Positions 10,460 to 22,286 of a stretch of 64,000 nt of DNA are shown here, one piece after another. Within the stretch, counting starts at the first letter, position 1; each line of letters begins with the position of its first letter. The stretch covers positions 186,001 to 250,000 of the forward strand of contig CBFFRQ010000068.1 in NCBI GenBank assembly GCA_965644315.1. The letters are read 5' to 3'. The position numbers were made by a program, and so were the translations under genes. The DNA is from Caecitellus pseudoparvulus (Eukaryota > Bigyra: Bicosoecida). The notes under the pieces are model-generated. The model made no database searches. It worked only from the letters and a program-made list of their open reading frames with translations, and had not been told where the DNA came from.

Positions 10460-11992
10460 TCAGGCTTGCTTCGAGACAGGTGCACTTGCTAAGAACTCTC
10501 CAGAAGGGCACTTTGACATTGCACTGCCATGCAGTAAGCCTGCTAAGGATGATTTCATCGCTGCTGCCGACTGCCAACCAAGCCCTCGTGCGCATTCTCG
10601 AATGTCGGCATCTTGCCACAGCTCGTCAACAGTCCTGGCAGTGTTCAGGGGCCATGAAGTGGACGAGTCGCGCAGATGGGTTCCTTCAATACCGCGCTGA
10701 ATCGCCGCCGCGTCGAAGTCTGCCCAAGGGCCGCTCCACAGCAGCCTGTACCAGCGGGAACACGCCGTCCGCAAAGACGGCACGCCCTTGCGCAGGGGCG
10801 GGACGTAATGGTATCGGTCAGAGTTCATCTTTTCGTTGGTCGTCATTCCCCAGGCAGCGTTGCCCAGCTGCTCGACCAGCAAGGCCCCTGTGAAGGCAAG
10901 GAAGATGCATAGCACAACTGCGATGCCACATGTCAGCCAAGCCAACCCGGACGTGCGAGCACTCCAGGCAGCTGCTAGCGACCACTCCGGGAAGGTAAGC
11001 AAAAACTGGAGCAAGCACAGCGAGGCACAGGCAAGGTGGAAGAACTCAGCGAAAACGAAGGCCAGGAATGCGCGGTGATTGCCAGCCGCGACGGGCCCGC
11101 CAGTCCACACACAGAAGTGATCCAGCCGCGCAACACACGATCCCTTCATGTGCTTGCTTCGGAGCGGCCGCACGGTTTCGCATGTCGAGCACACCTTTCG
11201 CCCATGCTCGTCGACTGTGCCATACTGCACAACCTGTGCGAGCCACAGCAGCCGTTCCCCAGGCCCTGCGGCAGCGCTTGCCAGGCTCGGGAGCCTTCCA
11301 GGCGGCGTATACAGCAGACGAATGTATAGAGCAAATGCGAGAGTTAGTGTGGCATACATAACACTCAGCTCCATCCATGCGTGGGGAACTGCGGTACTCA
11401 GGACGGAAAGCTGCGCGTTTCGAGCGCGTTTCAGGCGCACACGGTACCGCTCGCACTCACTGTGCTCCACGATGCAAAACCAGCCGCAAGCATGCAGTCC
11501 CCCCATAAGGACAAAGAAACTTGTCATATAAGCCCAAGCCCACTTCTGGGACCCTTGGGCCCGCAGTCTCCGCCGCTGATGCCTCGCAAGCGAGCAAGCC
11601 TTGGCTTTGTGGCCTTGGAGTGAGTCGCATGGTTCTGGACCGCTTCTTGGCACAACAGGAGCGCATGGCTGATCAGGAATGCCTGCATAGCTGCTGCTTG
11701 GGTGCGCAGCTTGCTTGGTCGCGCCTCGGTGCCGTAATGAACTGGCTGTCATCTCTGCCGGCGTCCCGGCGTGTCGTCGTGAAACGACGTGGCGGCTGCC
11801 AGCCGCGAGGAGCTGCTCGTCCGTGATGGTTGTCGAAGGCTGCAGCCTGCGCACCACATGCTGACTGTGGCCAGATGAACTGCCCTGCTCCACCGACACT
11901 GAGAGATGAAAGGTGTTATCAACAGAGTAAGAGCCTCCGGAGGCGGTACCGTCAAGCCACACGAAGCCCTCCGAGCTTGCCGCTGCCTCCAT
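10460..11992 (-). CDS. Divergent DHHC-family palmitoyltransferase (DHFC variant)
   Basis: Predicted protein S-acyltransferase of Golgi or other endomembranes, 510 residues. The first ~130 residues are low-complexity. Membrane helices come as two (AYMTSFFVLMGGLHACGWFC; YATLTLAFALYIRLLY), then the cytosolic cysteine-rich domain (about 11200-11060), then two more. The domain reads CSTCETVRPLRSKHMKGS, then CVARLDHFCVWTGG, then NHRAF. The family pattern is recognisable, but DHHC is DHFC, the HC zinc ligand pair is HM, and the later Cys of the PWxxNC segment is absent. The presumed catalytic Cys (last C of DHFC) is kept. After the last helix is TTNEKMNSDRYHYV, a good TTxE motif resembling the ZDHHC13/17 (HIP14) type, though there are no ankyrin repeats here. 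Weak zinc coordination raises the possibility of altered or lost activity. The NEK gene lies 123 bp upstream on the same strand. Confidence 0.8.
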   Translation of the reverse strand: MEAAASSEGFVWLDGTASGGSYSVDNTFHLSVSVEQGSSSGHSQHVVRRLQPSTTITDEQLLAAGSRHVVSRRHAGTPAEMTASSLRHRGATKQAAHPSSSYAGIPDQPCAPVVPRSGPEPCDSLQGHKAKACSLARHQRRRLRAQGSQKWAWAYMTSFFVLMGGLHACGWFCIVEHSECERYRVRLKRARNAQLSVLSTAVPHAWMELSVMYATLTLAFALYIRLLYTPPGRLPSLASAAAGPGERLLWLAQVVQYGTVDEHGRKVCSTCETVRPLRSKHMKGSCVARLDHFCVWTGGPVAAGNHRAFLAFVFAEFFHLACASLCLLQFLLTFPEWSLAAAWSARTSGLAWLTCGIAVVLCIFLAFTGALLVEQLGNAAWGMTTNEKMNSDRYHYVPPLRKGVPSLRTACSRWYRLLWSGPWADFDAAAIQRGIEGTHLRDSSTSWPLNTARTVDELWQDADIRECARGLGWQSAAAMKSSLAGLLHGSAMSKCPSGEFLASAPVSKQA

Positions 11993-12115
11993 GCTCCAAA
12001 ACCAAAGCTGTGCTTGCCGGTGAGATGGGTCGATGGAAGGAGACAGGCTGTGTCAATGAGTGGTGGATGGGCCCATTATCGCGGTGCATTGAAGTTTGTT
12101 GCCCGTAGCAAGGTC

Positions 12116-15100
12116 TCAAGAGCTAGCACCCATCGCAGCCGCAAGCTGCTCTTCTAGCTTCTGCAGTCTGATGACCTTGCCCAGGGCTTGAATGCCCATG
12201 GTGACGGTACCAGCATCCATGCCTGCGAGAGAGTCCAGGCCGCCTTCCCCCTCTGCCGCGGACAGCACAGCGTGCAGCTTATGAAAGACGGCTTCTCCTA
12301 CCTCAGCAATGCATGCCGCCCGCAGCTCAGCAACCGTTTCTTGCAACCTCAGGACTTCTGGTGGCACGCCAGTCGTTGCCAATTGTTTCGCAGAAGACGA
12401 AGTACCTCGCTGCAGTGGGCTGATGTCTGCCGGTGGCGCCCATGGGGCTCCGGCAGATGTTCCCAGCGCATCACGGGCGGGCGGCGCAGCGGCTGTGAGC
12501 AAGGGACTGACCTCTGCAGCTGAACTGGCAAGTGATTTGTGAGTCAAACTCCCCCGCAAACTGCTCGGTTCCGATGCCTCTCCGCTTGTGTTTGCGTGTG
12601 CACTGGTTGTGGAGGGCGGGATGGCCGAGGACCAAGGGGTGCCGGCCGAGGAGCCGACGGAGCGAGGGTCGCGCCCCTCGGAGCCACCGGCGACAGTGCG
12701 GGATGTTGGTTTAGACTCAAGGGAGGCCTGTGTGTTTGCTGAAAATGCAACCCCCTTGGTTGTTGGGGTGCAGTCCAAGCTGGCACGCCGGAAGTTGCCG
12801 CCCACCCCGGCCTTGCTCGTGTACTGTGTAGATGCTGGTGTCGTGGACGCTGCTTGCGTTGTGGACGTCGCCGAGGTCCTCCTTGACGTTGTGGGAGCAA
12901 AGGCGGCTATCTCCCCTGTCGACGAGAGGAAAGGAGAGGGTGCGTCCTCAGGTGTGACGCTCTGCTTCAAAGCCTGGGGCAGAGACCCAACGGGAGCGCG
13001 GGCTTGGGCGACAGGGGCAGGCGACTGCAGTGGCTGCACGTCCAGCCGAGTTGGGGGAGCCGCACGAGCCCCAGAGCTCGCCGAAAACCTGCCACTGCTG
13101 CCAACACTACCTGTACCTGAGCCAGTGGACATGCCAAGCTGGTCAGTTGGAACACTTGAGCCGCCTGCTTTCAACGCAGAGGCCTCTTTGCTGGAACTTT
13201 GTGGTTTGCTACCACGCCCCGGGTGGCCAGCTGAGAGTTGCTGGTCACTCCGAAGGCCGCCTCCATCAACTTCCGAGATCGGCCCAGGAACTTGGGCAGA
13301 AAGGGACGAGGAACGACGGATACTGCTGGAGGCGGAGGCGCCTCCACCACCACTCCCGATTGACAGCCTGCGGGCTGAGCCGCCGAACCCTGCACGGCCA
13401 GACATGCGCTCAAATATGTTCACAAGTTGGTGCACTGGCTTCGCTCCTTCCTGGACGACACTAGACGCCTGGTCGGCACTGGCGCGCCGTCCAGCTGCTG
13501 CAGTGCGAGGAGCTGTCGGCGGCCTGGACGCTGTCTGCCATGAAGCAACGTGAGGGGCGCTTGCTCGACGAGAGCCTTGGGGGGGAGTCCACTGTCCACC
13601 AGCAAGCGGCAGCGCAAGCATGGGCGCTGCCGCTTCGTCCTGGGTCGCCGTCGAGGCAGATGAGTCTGACCTCACGCTGAGAGCGGGACCTGCGAGGCGG
13701 CCCGAGCCGCCAAGAGCGGCTGCTGCCCTCGCAGAGGGCGCTTGCCACGAAGCCGACAGCTCCGCATCAGACTTTATACTCACGTCATCTCCCTGCACAT
13801 CGGCAGTGGAGCCCATGGCTGCCAAGTCCACGGCACGGAACCTAGCTGCTTGAGCCTTGCGGAGGTCGGATACCTTTCCGTGGCCATTCAAGCTGGCATC
13901 CTGGGCAGCAGCGTGGTGGGGATATTCCGCGGAACGAACCCTGCGCAGGGGCAATGAAGCGTCCATCTCTGTTCCTGGGGCGTGCTTGCCTGCTTCACTT
14001 GACCCTGCTTGGAGTTCTCCTGGTCGTGTGACGACGCTAACCCGCGGAAGGCGTGCAGTGCTCGCTGGGGGCATGGGGGGGACAGCTACAGATTTGGGAG
14101 CGACAAATTCACCCGGAAACTCCTCTTCCTCTGAGGGCGGTGGCCTTGGTGCCCGTGTCACACTCTCTGCTGAGGCAGCACACTTCACCGGGCTGACATG
14201 CCGAGATGGCTGGGGGGGCACCTTCGTCCCTGTGGCGGGTCGATCAGAACTCTGGTTCTTCGAGCCGAGAGAGCGGTCGCTGCTGGTCCCCACGAATGAA
14301 CCCGAAACTTCCTGGCTGCCAGCGGCCAGTGGAGCGTGAAGGTCCGCCTCGAACACAGGAACGGAGCTGCGGTGAGGAGGGCCATCCACGGCAGCATCCA
14401 CCGCAGCTTGAACTTCAGACTGGATCTGAAGCAGGGGGTCCATCGGAGTCTGAGAAAGCATGCTCTGCGCCGTGCCTTGAGCAGCTTCGTACTCTGCTGC
14501 GGCCTCCGCAGCATCATCTTCATGCACGTACATCTCTTGAAGCATCTGCTCCCCATCCTCATCCAGAATAGGGTCACCGTTGCTGTCAAATGCGAGCTCA
14601 TAGTACACCTCTCTACCTTGCGTATCGTACATGCGGAGACCCTCCTCGTCCACAGCATCCGGGTCCCAACCATCGTCCTGACCGTCCCAACCGGCCCCGG
14701 ATGTGGCGTGTTCGTCATCCATGCCCTGCAGTCGGTCTGCGGGGGAGCTGCGCTCCTGAGTGCCTTTTGCTGTTGTCCATGACTGGTGTGTTCGCTCTGC
14801 TGCTTGTGGGGACCGATCATAATCGCTTGTGGACACGCCGTCGTCAGACAAGATGTGGTCGGCCAAGGCTTTTGGAGACGGAGCCTGGTCGTGCCGGGAA
14901 GCACTGGAGTCGGTTGAGAAGGTTGTTGGGGATGTGCTGGGCGTCAGGGCAGCCACAGACGCAGATCGAGCAGAACGGGTCGTGGGCGTTGGCATACCTG
15001 GGGAAAGCACTCCTGCAGAGCCAACTGAGCTGGACCGAGAACCCAAGCGGCCGTGTGTGCCATAAGGTCTGGCGCCATTGTCGCGCCGAGGAGAAACCAA

Positions 15101-17176
15101 TGAGTTCTTTCTCCAGGACAGCAAAGCTGGCTCTTCTGACATGCTGTCTTGCAATTGAGCACTGGGCCCGTCCAGGGTGCCGCCATCAGCGACCTGAGGC
15201 CGGGACGGGGACACCCCGGCGAGAGCCTCAGCCTCCTCCTCTCCGCCGCTGAGCCTGCCATGCAAATCCAGGGGCCGCGGCGCTGACGCGCGGCGGGAAT
15301 CCAAGCTTCCCCTTCGTGCCTCTTGGCTCAGCGACTGGCGCTGGCGCGGGGGGTGGGCATCCTGTCGTCCCAGCTGGGGAGGAGGTCCGGAAGGGGGCGG
15401 AGGCAGCGGCATATTAGTCGATGGATGACGCCGGCTATCCGCCTGTTTGGGAGTACTTGGTCCTTGTAGTTCAAAGGCTTGCCCTTGGCCCCCGTGGGGA
15501 CTCGGGGAGGGCACACCTGAGATGGATGCGGTGTTGTATATGGCGCTGAAGGAGCCCCTGACAGGCATCGCGGCCCCTCCCCCTCCTTGCCGCAGGCCAC
15601 GCCGAAAAGGAGAGGAACTGACGGACGAGTGCCCAGCACTTGAGTCACCGTGGTCGCAACTGTCTGACTCAGACGTGTGTGTGCGGGCAGCGGCACTGTG
15701 AGCACTGCCAGCAGTGTGCTGCTGCGTTGATGTCGAGGCTGCGGTCCCGGTCTGAGCGGATTTGGGAGTTGGGTACAGCTCTCTTCCGTCGTCCGTTGAC
15801 ACAGAACTTCGACGAGATGTGCCTGCCGGCTCAGCAGGTGCAAAGGCTGCTCCTGACGGCGTGGGCCAGGCTCGCGTGGCCCCTGCAGGTTTTCGGGGGG
15901 GTCCCCGGCCCCGTGAAGTTGGAGTTGGCCCCGGCTGTGTGTGCTCCAGCGCCGCTTTGTGGGCGTGTGGTGGGACGTGCACGCCAGGCTGCGTTGCAGT
16001 GGAAGCTTGGGCATCGGTGCCCTCAGCACGAGCGGCGGCGACAGCCGAGCTCATCAGGCGTTTTCCTTGCGCACCACGCATGATCGTCTCACTGACAAGT
16101 CCCACTGCTGCCCGTGCTGAGGACGCTTGAGCGCCTGATTCACTCTGGAACCATTTGATCAAGCGACTGACCCAGGACGTGTGGATGATGTCCTCAACGG
16201 AGGGCCGGTTCTCGGGGTCACTTTGCAGCATCCAGTCCACCATGCCGCGAAAATTCGCACTGTACCGTGTCTCATCGATGGGTGGATATGTCCCACGGAG
16301 AATCTTGAGGACCAAGGCGCCCAAGGACGCCGAACCGAAGGCGTGGCGCAGGGTAGCCATCTCATACAGCACACACCCCAGAGCCCAGACATCGCTTTTA
16401 TGATTGTATGGCTTCGACTCACACAGCTCAGGAGACATGTAAAAGGGGGTCCCAATCACGGTGCTTGCCATGCTCTTCATGGTGCCAGTGTCAGACAAGA
16501 CCTTGGCGATGCCGAAGTCCCCCAACTTCACCACCTGCTGGTTCCGAGTGAGGAAAATATTCTGGGTCTTCAAGTCGCGGTGCAGGACCCGGGCGGTCTT
16601 GTGCAAATAGGACATGGCCAGGCACATCTGTACAAACCACCACATGATTTGTTTCTCGGAGAAGTACTCCCCTGACTCTCTCTTTGCCTTGATCAGCTGC
16701 GACAGGTCACCGCCGTCGGCGTACTCCAGAACGATGTGCAGCGCGTCATCCTCAATGAAGCTTGCAAAGTATCCAATGATGTTGTCGTGGCGCAGGCGCT
16801 TCAGCAACTGCGCAAGGAGCAGAGAGGGCAGGTGTGGCAGCTGCCAGTGCTGGCGGCAAAGCACACCAGCGCCAGTTGCCAGCCTCGTGCACAGAGCTGA
16901 GAACGTAGCCGCCGCCGAGCGCTTCAGGGGGGCGCAAGGCGGCCTACAGCGCGTTCATATCTCTTGAATCCAGTGGTGGTGGGCTGCCTTCCTGCGCAGC
17001 AGCTGCTGGCTCACCTGAGCTTCTTTCAAAGCGTCTGCTCTGTCGCCAGAGCTCATGCTGTGCAGCTTGATACGCTTGATGACGAATCGCCGCGCTGGGC
17101 GCGCCCTTGTCTGCACTAAGATTGCCTCCCCGAAGCTTCCATGGCCTAGAACCTTGACTTTCTCGAAGGCTTGCAT
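12116..17176 (-). CDS. NEK-family serine/threonine kinase with long disordered tail
   Basis: Two exons, 17176-17015 and 16807-12116, separated by a 207-nt intron (GTGAGC...GCGCAG, phase 0), encode 1617 residues. I chose ATG 17176 because the kinase begins right after it (MQAFEKVKVLGHGSFGEA), although the frame stays open upstream. Kinase features are glycine loop GHGSFG, VIK lysine, HRDLKTQNIFL, DFG, GTPFYMSPELCE and SDVWALGCVLYEMATLRHAF, a typical NEK pattern. Splicing joins KEAQ to LLKRLRHDNIIGYF, recreating the alphaC region. Residues ~300-1500 are Ser/Pro/Ala-rich and probably disordered, with an acidic island near 14500-14700. The C-terminus has a helical tail (AELRAACIAEVGEAVFHKL) like other NEKs. 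NEK kinases commonly act in ciliary length control and the cell cycle; that role here is inferred from family only. Confidence 0.9.
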
Positions 17177-17624
17177 GCTTGGCCGTGGGTGCGGTGCGGT
17201 GCGGTGCCGTGGCGGCGGTGGTGGAGTGAAACGCCAGGGGCACTGGCGTTTCACACACACTTCAAGCGAGCCGCAAGCCCCCGGCAGCTCGTGCGCCACA
17301 CGTAAATACACAGATAGCAGCCCACCCTCGAGGCCCAGCTGTTCTTTTTCAGCAGGACTCATCCAAATACCTGTTTTTGATTATTTGGTGCACTGTTTCG
17401 AGGGCTCAACCCAGCACGCCTGGCACCGGGTGGAGCTTGGCGTGTGCCATACACGAGAGCAGCCGATCCCGGGGAGCCAAAAACCAAAACCCCGACGCTT
17501 GCTCCCTATGGATCTGCATCGCGTGCACCCCACTTGCCCTGGGACGCCTCATCCCTCACTTTTCAGCCCGAAGGGCTCCGCGCCCAGACAACCTTTCGGG
17601 GAAAGCCTCCTCCCTGGGGCAGGT
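17177..17624. promoter_or_regulatory. Divergent intergenic region between NEK and TMEM184-like genes
   Basis: About 450 bp between two divergent starts, so it should hold both promoters. I see a GGTGCGGTGCGGTGCGGTGC-like short tandem run near 17190-17215 and a pair of nearly mirror-image copies of the CGCCAGGGGCACTGGCGT type near 17230-17252, but no recognisable TATA box or other named element. Both flanking frames stay partly open into it, so true starts could lie inside. Confidence 0.35.
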
Positions 17625-19294
17625 ATGCCTGAGCAGCCTGCCCAGCTCAAAGAAGCTCCGCCAGAGGCTGGGATCGAGATGGCCGAACTGGGAACATCAC
17701 ACTCCAGTGGCGGTGGGCAGCCTCTGCTTGACAGCGGCGGTGAGGCGCAGGTGCCTGGTGCCTCTCGTGGGGCACAGCGACGCTGCTGCAGTACTTTGGT
17801 GCTGTCACGGAGCGTCCTAGTCGGGACATTGGTGCTTGTCTTGGCTGCCAGTGGCATCGCAATTTGGCAGCTCGTAGATCGGCATGCAGAGAACCATATC
17901 GTGGCTTGGTTCGTTGGAGGAATCTTCACAGCTTTGTCAGTGGTGTGTGCACCGCAAGCCCGCAGCGCAATGTCAGCCATTCGCGGAATTTGCCTTGCCC
18001 CTCCTCCCGCGCCAGCCGATCACGCTGTACGACATCACTCAGCACTGGATGCATTGGTACAGTGAGCGCCAAAGGTACTATGTGCGGATCCTTGGCATGG
18101 TGATCATTTACGCTGTGGAAAGCTGGACTGCTCTCCGCTTCAAGGTGGGTCATGTCTGGCGCTCCGCAATGCGCGCAGGGGGTTCACACCCAGCGATTGT
18201 TGACTTGTTATGCGCAGGAAGCGAGCTTGTACCTTGAGACTGCCCGCGATGCCTATGAAGCCTATGTCATCTACTGCTTCTACCAGTTGCTTCTGCTGTC
18301 CATCGGAGGGGAGCAGGATGTCATCCGGGCACTCAAGGCAGCTGGCAAAGCCCACAGCACCACGAAGAAGGCTCAGACTGCCAGCTCAGGCTCTGGTTTC
18401 CAGGCTTTGCAGCCCTCACCTTCACCCAAAGCTGTCTCTGATGAGGAAGCAGGTCCAAGCAGCCCCGATGCTGTCGAGGAGCATTTTGCAAGTCATGTCC
18501 CGCCCTTCTGCTGCCTCCCGAAGTGGAGACTGGGCTCCGACTTCCTGCACTGGACCAGCTTGGGAGTGTTCCAGTACGTTGTCCTCAAGTTGGTCGCAAC
18601 CGTCGTGTCTTTCGTCACGACAGCCACTGGAGACTACGGAAACGGGGAGTTTCATGCATTTGACAAGGCCTTCATCTACGTCTCGTTCACGGTGAATGCC
18701 AGCCAGATCTGGGCGATGTACTGCCTGGTTTTGTTCTATCATGAGCTCTTGCCTGCTTTGAAGCCCTTGGGGATCCTTCCCGTCGGGAAATTGCTGGTTA
18801 TCAAGGGTGTCGTGTTCTTGACTTGGTGGCGGGGAATCGTGCTGTCTGGGCTAGTCTTCGTAGGGTACATCAAGCCCACTCTCACATACACTGCCGATGA
18901 AGTTGCCGACGGCTTGCAGAACTTCCTCATCACCATTGAAATGCTTCTCTTTGCCGTGGCACACCACTTCGTATTCCACTGGACCGACTGCGCCCCACCA
19001 GGCAGCCCAGCCGCTGGAGGTGGGGGCGCCAGGCAGAGGTCTCTGCTGACATCTGTCGATGCAGCAGATGCCACGCCGACGCAGCAGTCCTTCCTCCAGG
19101 CTGCAGCATCCAGCATCTTGCCGACAGACATGGTTCATCACGGCAAACGCGTGCTGAGCCGCAAACGGGCAAACACTTTGGAAGACGGAGAGGAGGAGGA
19201 TTCTCAAGCGCGTCCTGGGGCCCTTCAGACTGGGCGGGCCACTCACTTGGCTGACAGTCGTAGCGCAAGGGTGGCTGCCGCTCGGCAGTCCTGA
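17625..19294 (+). CDS. TMEM184 / organic solute transporter Ost-alpha family membrane protein (DUF300)
   Basis: Three exons, 17625-17942, 18016-18144 and 18218-19294, with two 73-nt introns in phase 0; 507 residues. Splicing rebuilds the family's characteristic stretch: a helix ending GGIFTALSV, then PITLYDITQHWMHW, then RQRYYVRILGMVIIYAVES and WTALRF, then LYLETARDAYEAYVIYCF. This matches TMEM184/LAZ1 proteins, seven-TM proteins related to the bile-acid transporter subunit Ost-alpha. Later helices include FLHWTSLGVFQYVVLKLV, LLVIKGVVFLTWWRGIVL and FLITIEMLLFAVAHHFVF. The N-terminal ~70 and C-terminal ~110 residues are hydrophilic and probably cytosolic. ATG 17625 is the first good start before the first helix; in-frame ATG 17508 is an alternative. 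The transported substrate cannot be told from sequence. Confidence 0.88.
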
Positions 19295-19563
19295 GCTACT
19301 GCAGGCATTGCCGGGTCCAGGCAGCTTCAATGAACCGTGCTCCCATAGCCCCAAAGAGCAGCAGGCACCCCGACACCGTCTCGCAACTCCCATAATCACA
19401 CATCCCTTCACTGTTTGAGTGTGGAGTGCAACTCCACAGTTTCCTTACACGCCCATGCAGTCGTGTCATCCGTTTCCCATCGTGCAGCGACAGTCTGGGC
19501 AACGCCTTTGGGCAAGGTTCCGAGCTCACCCCTCCTTGATTGCAGCCATTGAAGCCAGAGTAA

Positions 19564-21977
19564 ATGAATTGCTGTAGGAGGGACCAGCCAGGCGTTTTCA
19601 GTTATCGCGGAGCCGAAGGTAAGGCCGGAGATCTGCATGCGATCCACAGCGCCCCGTTCAATTCCCGCTCACCACGCCAACGACCAGCCCTTCTGCTTCT
19701 CTCAAAAGCGGACGGCGCTCCTGCTGAGTACTCTGACTTGACTGTTACACACCTTGTGCTTCCTCCATTGCAGATGCTCTGGCCCACGTTGCCGAGTTCC
19801 TGCAGCCGCTTGAGGTGCTGGCTTTGAGCCAGACAAGCAAGGCCGCCCGCGAAGTCGCGTTGTCCAATCGCATTTGGAAGCGCATCATTGCCCAGCATGT
19901 GCTTGTGTTGGACTCTTCTGTCGTACGAGAAGTTCTGGCGCGCCCACTACCAGGGAACCACAGGCTTGCAAGTTCTGAGCTAAGCGGGAGCGCCCACCTC
20001 AGCTTGAGCGCTCGCTCGAGCAGCGCGCCGGGGGGCGGCAACAGCCCAGAGAGCCTTGACAGCACAACTACTGGAGCCGCAGCCCCACATTTTGACTCGC
20101 AGCATGCGGAGCAGTTGCCTGGGGACGACGAGGAGTGGCAGCCTTCGCCCCTGCCGACGCGGTACTTTTACAACAAGTACAACGAAGTCGCTGTGGCGAA
20201 CTTTAAAGTGAGACGGGCCGCAAAACAAGATGCCGAGGCTATGGGCCACATTCAACTTGCTCATGCTGTCTCTTGGCGGCTGGCCTGCTGCGTTGACTTT
20301 GTGCTGCACTTTCTAGGCCAGATCGGACCGGGAACTGGCTGCCTGCTGTCGGTCATTTTGCTCTGCTCGCGCATGGATAAGAGCTTTGGCAGCCTTGACG
20401 TTGACATGTATGGCACGTCAGTTGACCTGTCGTGGGCGGTGGCGCTGGCTCCGTTTATTTTGGGGAACATTCTGGCTGCACTCTCCTGGGTCTTGGCAGT
20501 TGGGATGAGGTATGGCTGCGCCAGTGACGAGACTTCCGTGGCAGCGGTCGTGCATTCTGCGCGCCGGAAAGGCCTCTGCAATGCCATGTGCTGCTGGAAC
20601 TTTGACAGCATCGGGTTCAATGCGTATGCGACAGTCGTGAACGAGATTGACGACGGAAACCTGCTGGGATCCTCTCGTTTCGCCACCCTGCGAAACCTGA
20701 GCTGGATCACAAGGCCGTGTGCTTCCTTCTTGATCCTCTGCATACCTGTGGGCTTGATAATGACGGCGGTGCTCATGGCAGTAAAGCTGGCCCAGGATGG
20801 CTTTGATTTCTACAGTGATGAAGCATCTCCACCAGCAAGCATCAGAGCTGATCCCAACTCGGGCATCTTGTGGTCAGTGGCCATAGTTCCTGTCTTGCTG
20901 CTGCTGGCATGCTGCTTACCCTGTGCAGTTTTGTGCAGTGGTGTTGATGAATCGAAAGAAGCCGCTGCAGCTGTTTGCGCTGCCTGCAGCTTGCCCCTTG
21001 CCCTGCCCCTTGCGCTTTGGTGTGCTTCCGCGGATGGATTGGAGGACATCGACGGGTACCTCGCGGCCATCCCGATGTTTATTCCACTTGGCATGGCCGT
21101 GTGCGGGGTGTTTATTGCCGCCGGTATCCACATTTCAGATGCTTGGAACTTAACTGAGGGCATCCTGGAGAGCTGTGGAGGAGGCTGTGCCGGGTTGATT
21201 GCCATCGGCTTCTTCACCATCCAGGTTGTCATGTGGGCAGACATCGGTACGCATGGAAAGCCAACCATCGCGGAATCGTACATGGAGTCCAACATTCCGC
21301 TCATTATCCTGCTCTCTGGTTGGGTCGGCTCGTCGTTCGCCCTTACCATGTCGACGTGGTCCCAACGAGCGCGCTCCGTCACCCCACCGTACACTGGAAT
21401 CGGGTGGACGAACGTACGCGAGGCAAAGAAGCGCTGCTATTGTGATGTGTACACGCACAAAGACACTCCTGCCAACAAGTTCCTTGTGAGTGTACGTGAG
21501 TGGCTACAGAAGCGCCAAGATGAGTCGCAGCAGTCCCCTGGACTGCTTCGATTAGACGAGTCAGCCTGCGCTGACCTCCTACATGCCGCTGAGCGGCAAG
21601 CTGCGGCCGCCAAGCTTGTCTCCCAAGGCAGAAATGCTGGTGGTATGCCAGAGCAGGCGCAGCATGACGTGGATGAGGACCATGACCACCCGCCTGTGAT
21701 GATGCGGAGGGGGCGGCGCCGACCAGGCAGGAGGCGTCGAGGCAATAACACGCAGTTCGCGGCTCGCGAACTTGTGCAGCAGCTGGATGATGGTGGCGGT
21801 CGGGCTGTGGCTGTGCAGCGCCGGGTAACTGCGACGCAGATTCAGGCTAGACAAGCACAAGCTGCCCGCCTGGATCGAGAGGATGTACTGGAGGATGTGC
21901 AAGCTGCAGTCCAGCGCCTGTCCGAGGAGATGCAGCAGATGAACCGAGTGCTCTCGGACTTGGAGCATGGGACGTAG
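19564..21977 (+). CDS. F-box protein with multiple transmembrane helices (possibly TMEM185-like)
   Basis: Two exons, 19564-19618 and 19774-21977, with a 155-nt intron (donor AAG/GTAAGG, acceptor TTGCAG, phase 1); 752 residues. The junction codon becomes Asp and completes an F-box: DALAHVAEFLQPLEVLALSQ followed by SKAAREVALSNRIWKRI. F-boxes bind SKP1 and usually recruit proteins for ubiquitination. From residue ~150 there are about eight or nine hydrophobic helices, for example VALAPFILGNILAALSWVLA, ILWSVAIVPVLLLLACCLP and GCAGLIAIGFFTIQVVMWAD. The arrangement resembles the TMEM185 (Fragile-X-F) membrane domain, which I recall being fused to F-boxes in protists; this is a weak recollection. 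The C-terminus has an Arg-rich patch near 21700-21745 and ends in a coiled coil. It may be a membrane-anchored ubiquitin-ligase adaptor. Confidence 0.8.
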
Positions 21978-22286
21978 GTGTGTGGATGCCCTTCCTTCCT
22001 GCTCCCATTGCACGAGTGTGGCGGGCCAGGGAGGTGGAGGGCTGGGACCTGGACATCAACGCCGCATCACTTTGCGAGCCCATGCACTTTGCTTCGAGCC
22101 GCAAATTGCAGCACAGCCACTTAGGTACCATAGGGAGCATGTCTGCTCAGAATAGTGCGAGGTGGTGGAGCTGGCACTGGCAAGCTTTTTGCTTTGTACC
22201 GCCACGCTCACTCGCAGGATCGCTGCCGCACCACAGCACAGCCAGCAAGCAGTTGTGCTTGATTCCGAACGGAGAAAACAAAAAGA
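21978..22286. other. Intergenic region, nothing recognised
   Basis: 309 bp between two plus-strand genes. It must hold the 3' end of the F-box gene and the promoter of the PLP enzyme. No tRNA-like boxes, repeats or conserved reading frame were seen. Confidence 0.4.

Noticed and set aside
12588-13553. 321-codon open frame on the plus strand
   Set aside because: Lies wholly antisense to the disordered tail of the NEK kinase; no recognisable domain.
18851-19411. 186-codon minus-strand frame
   Set aside because: Antisense to the 3' part of the TMEM184-like gene with no conserved features.
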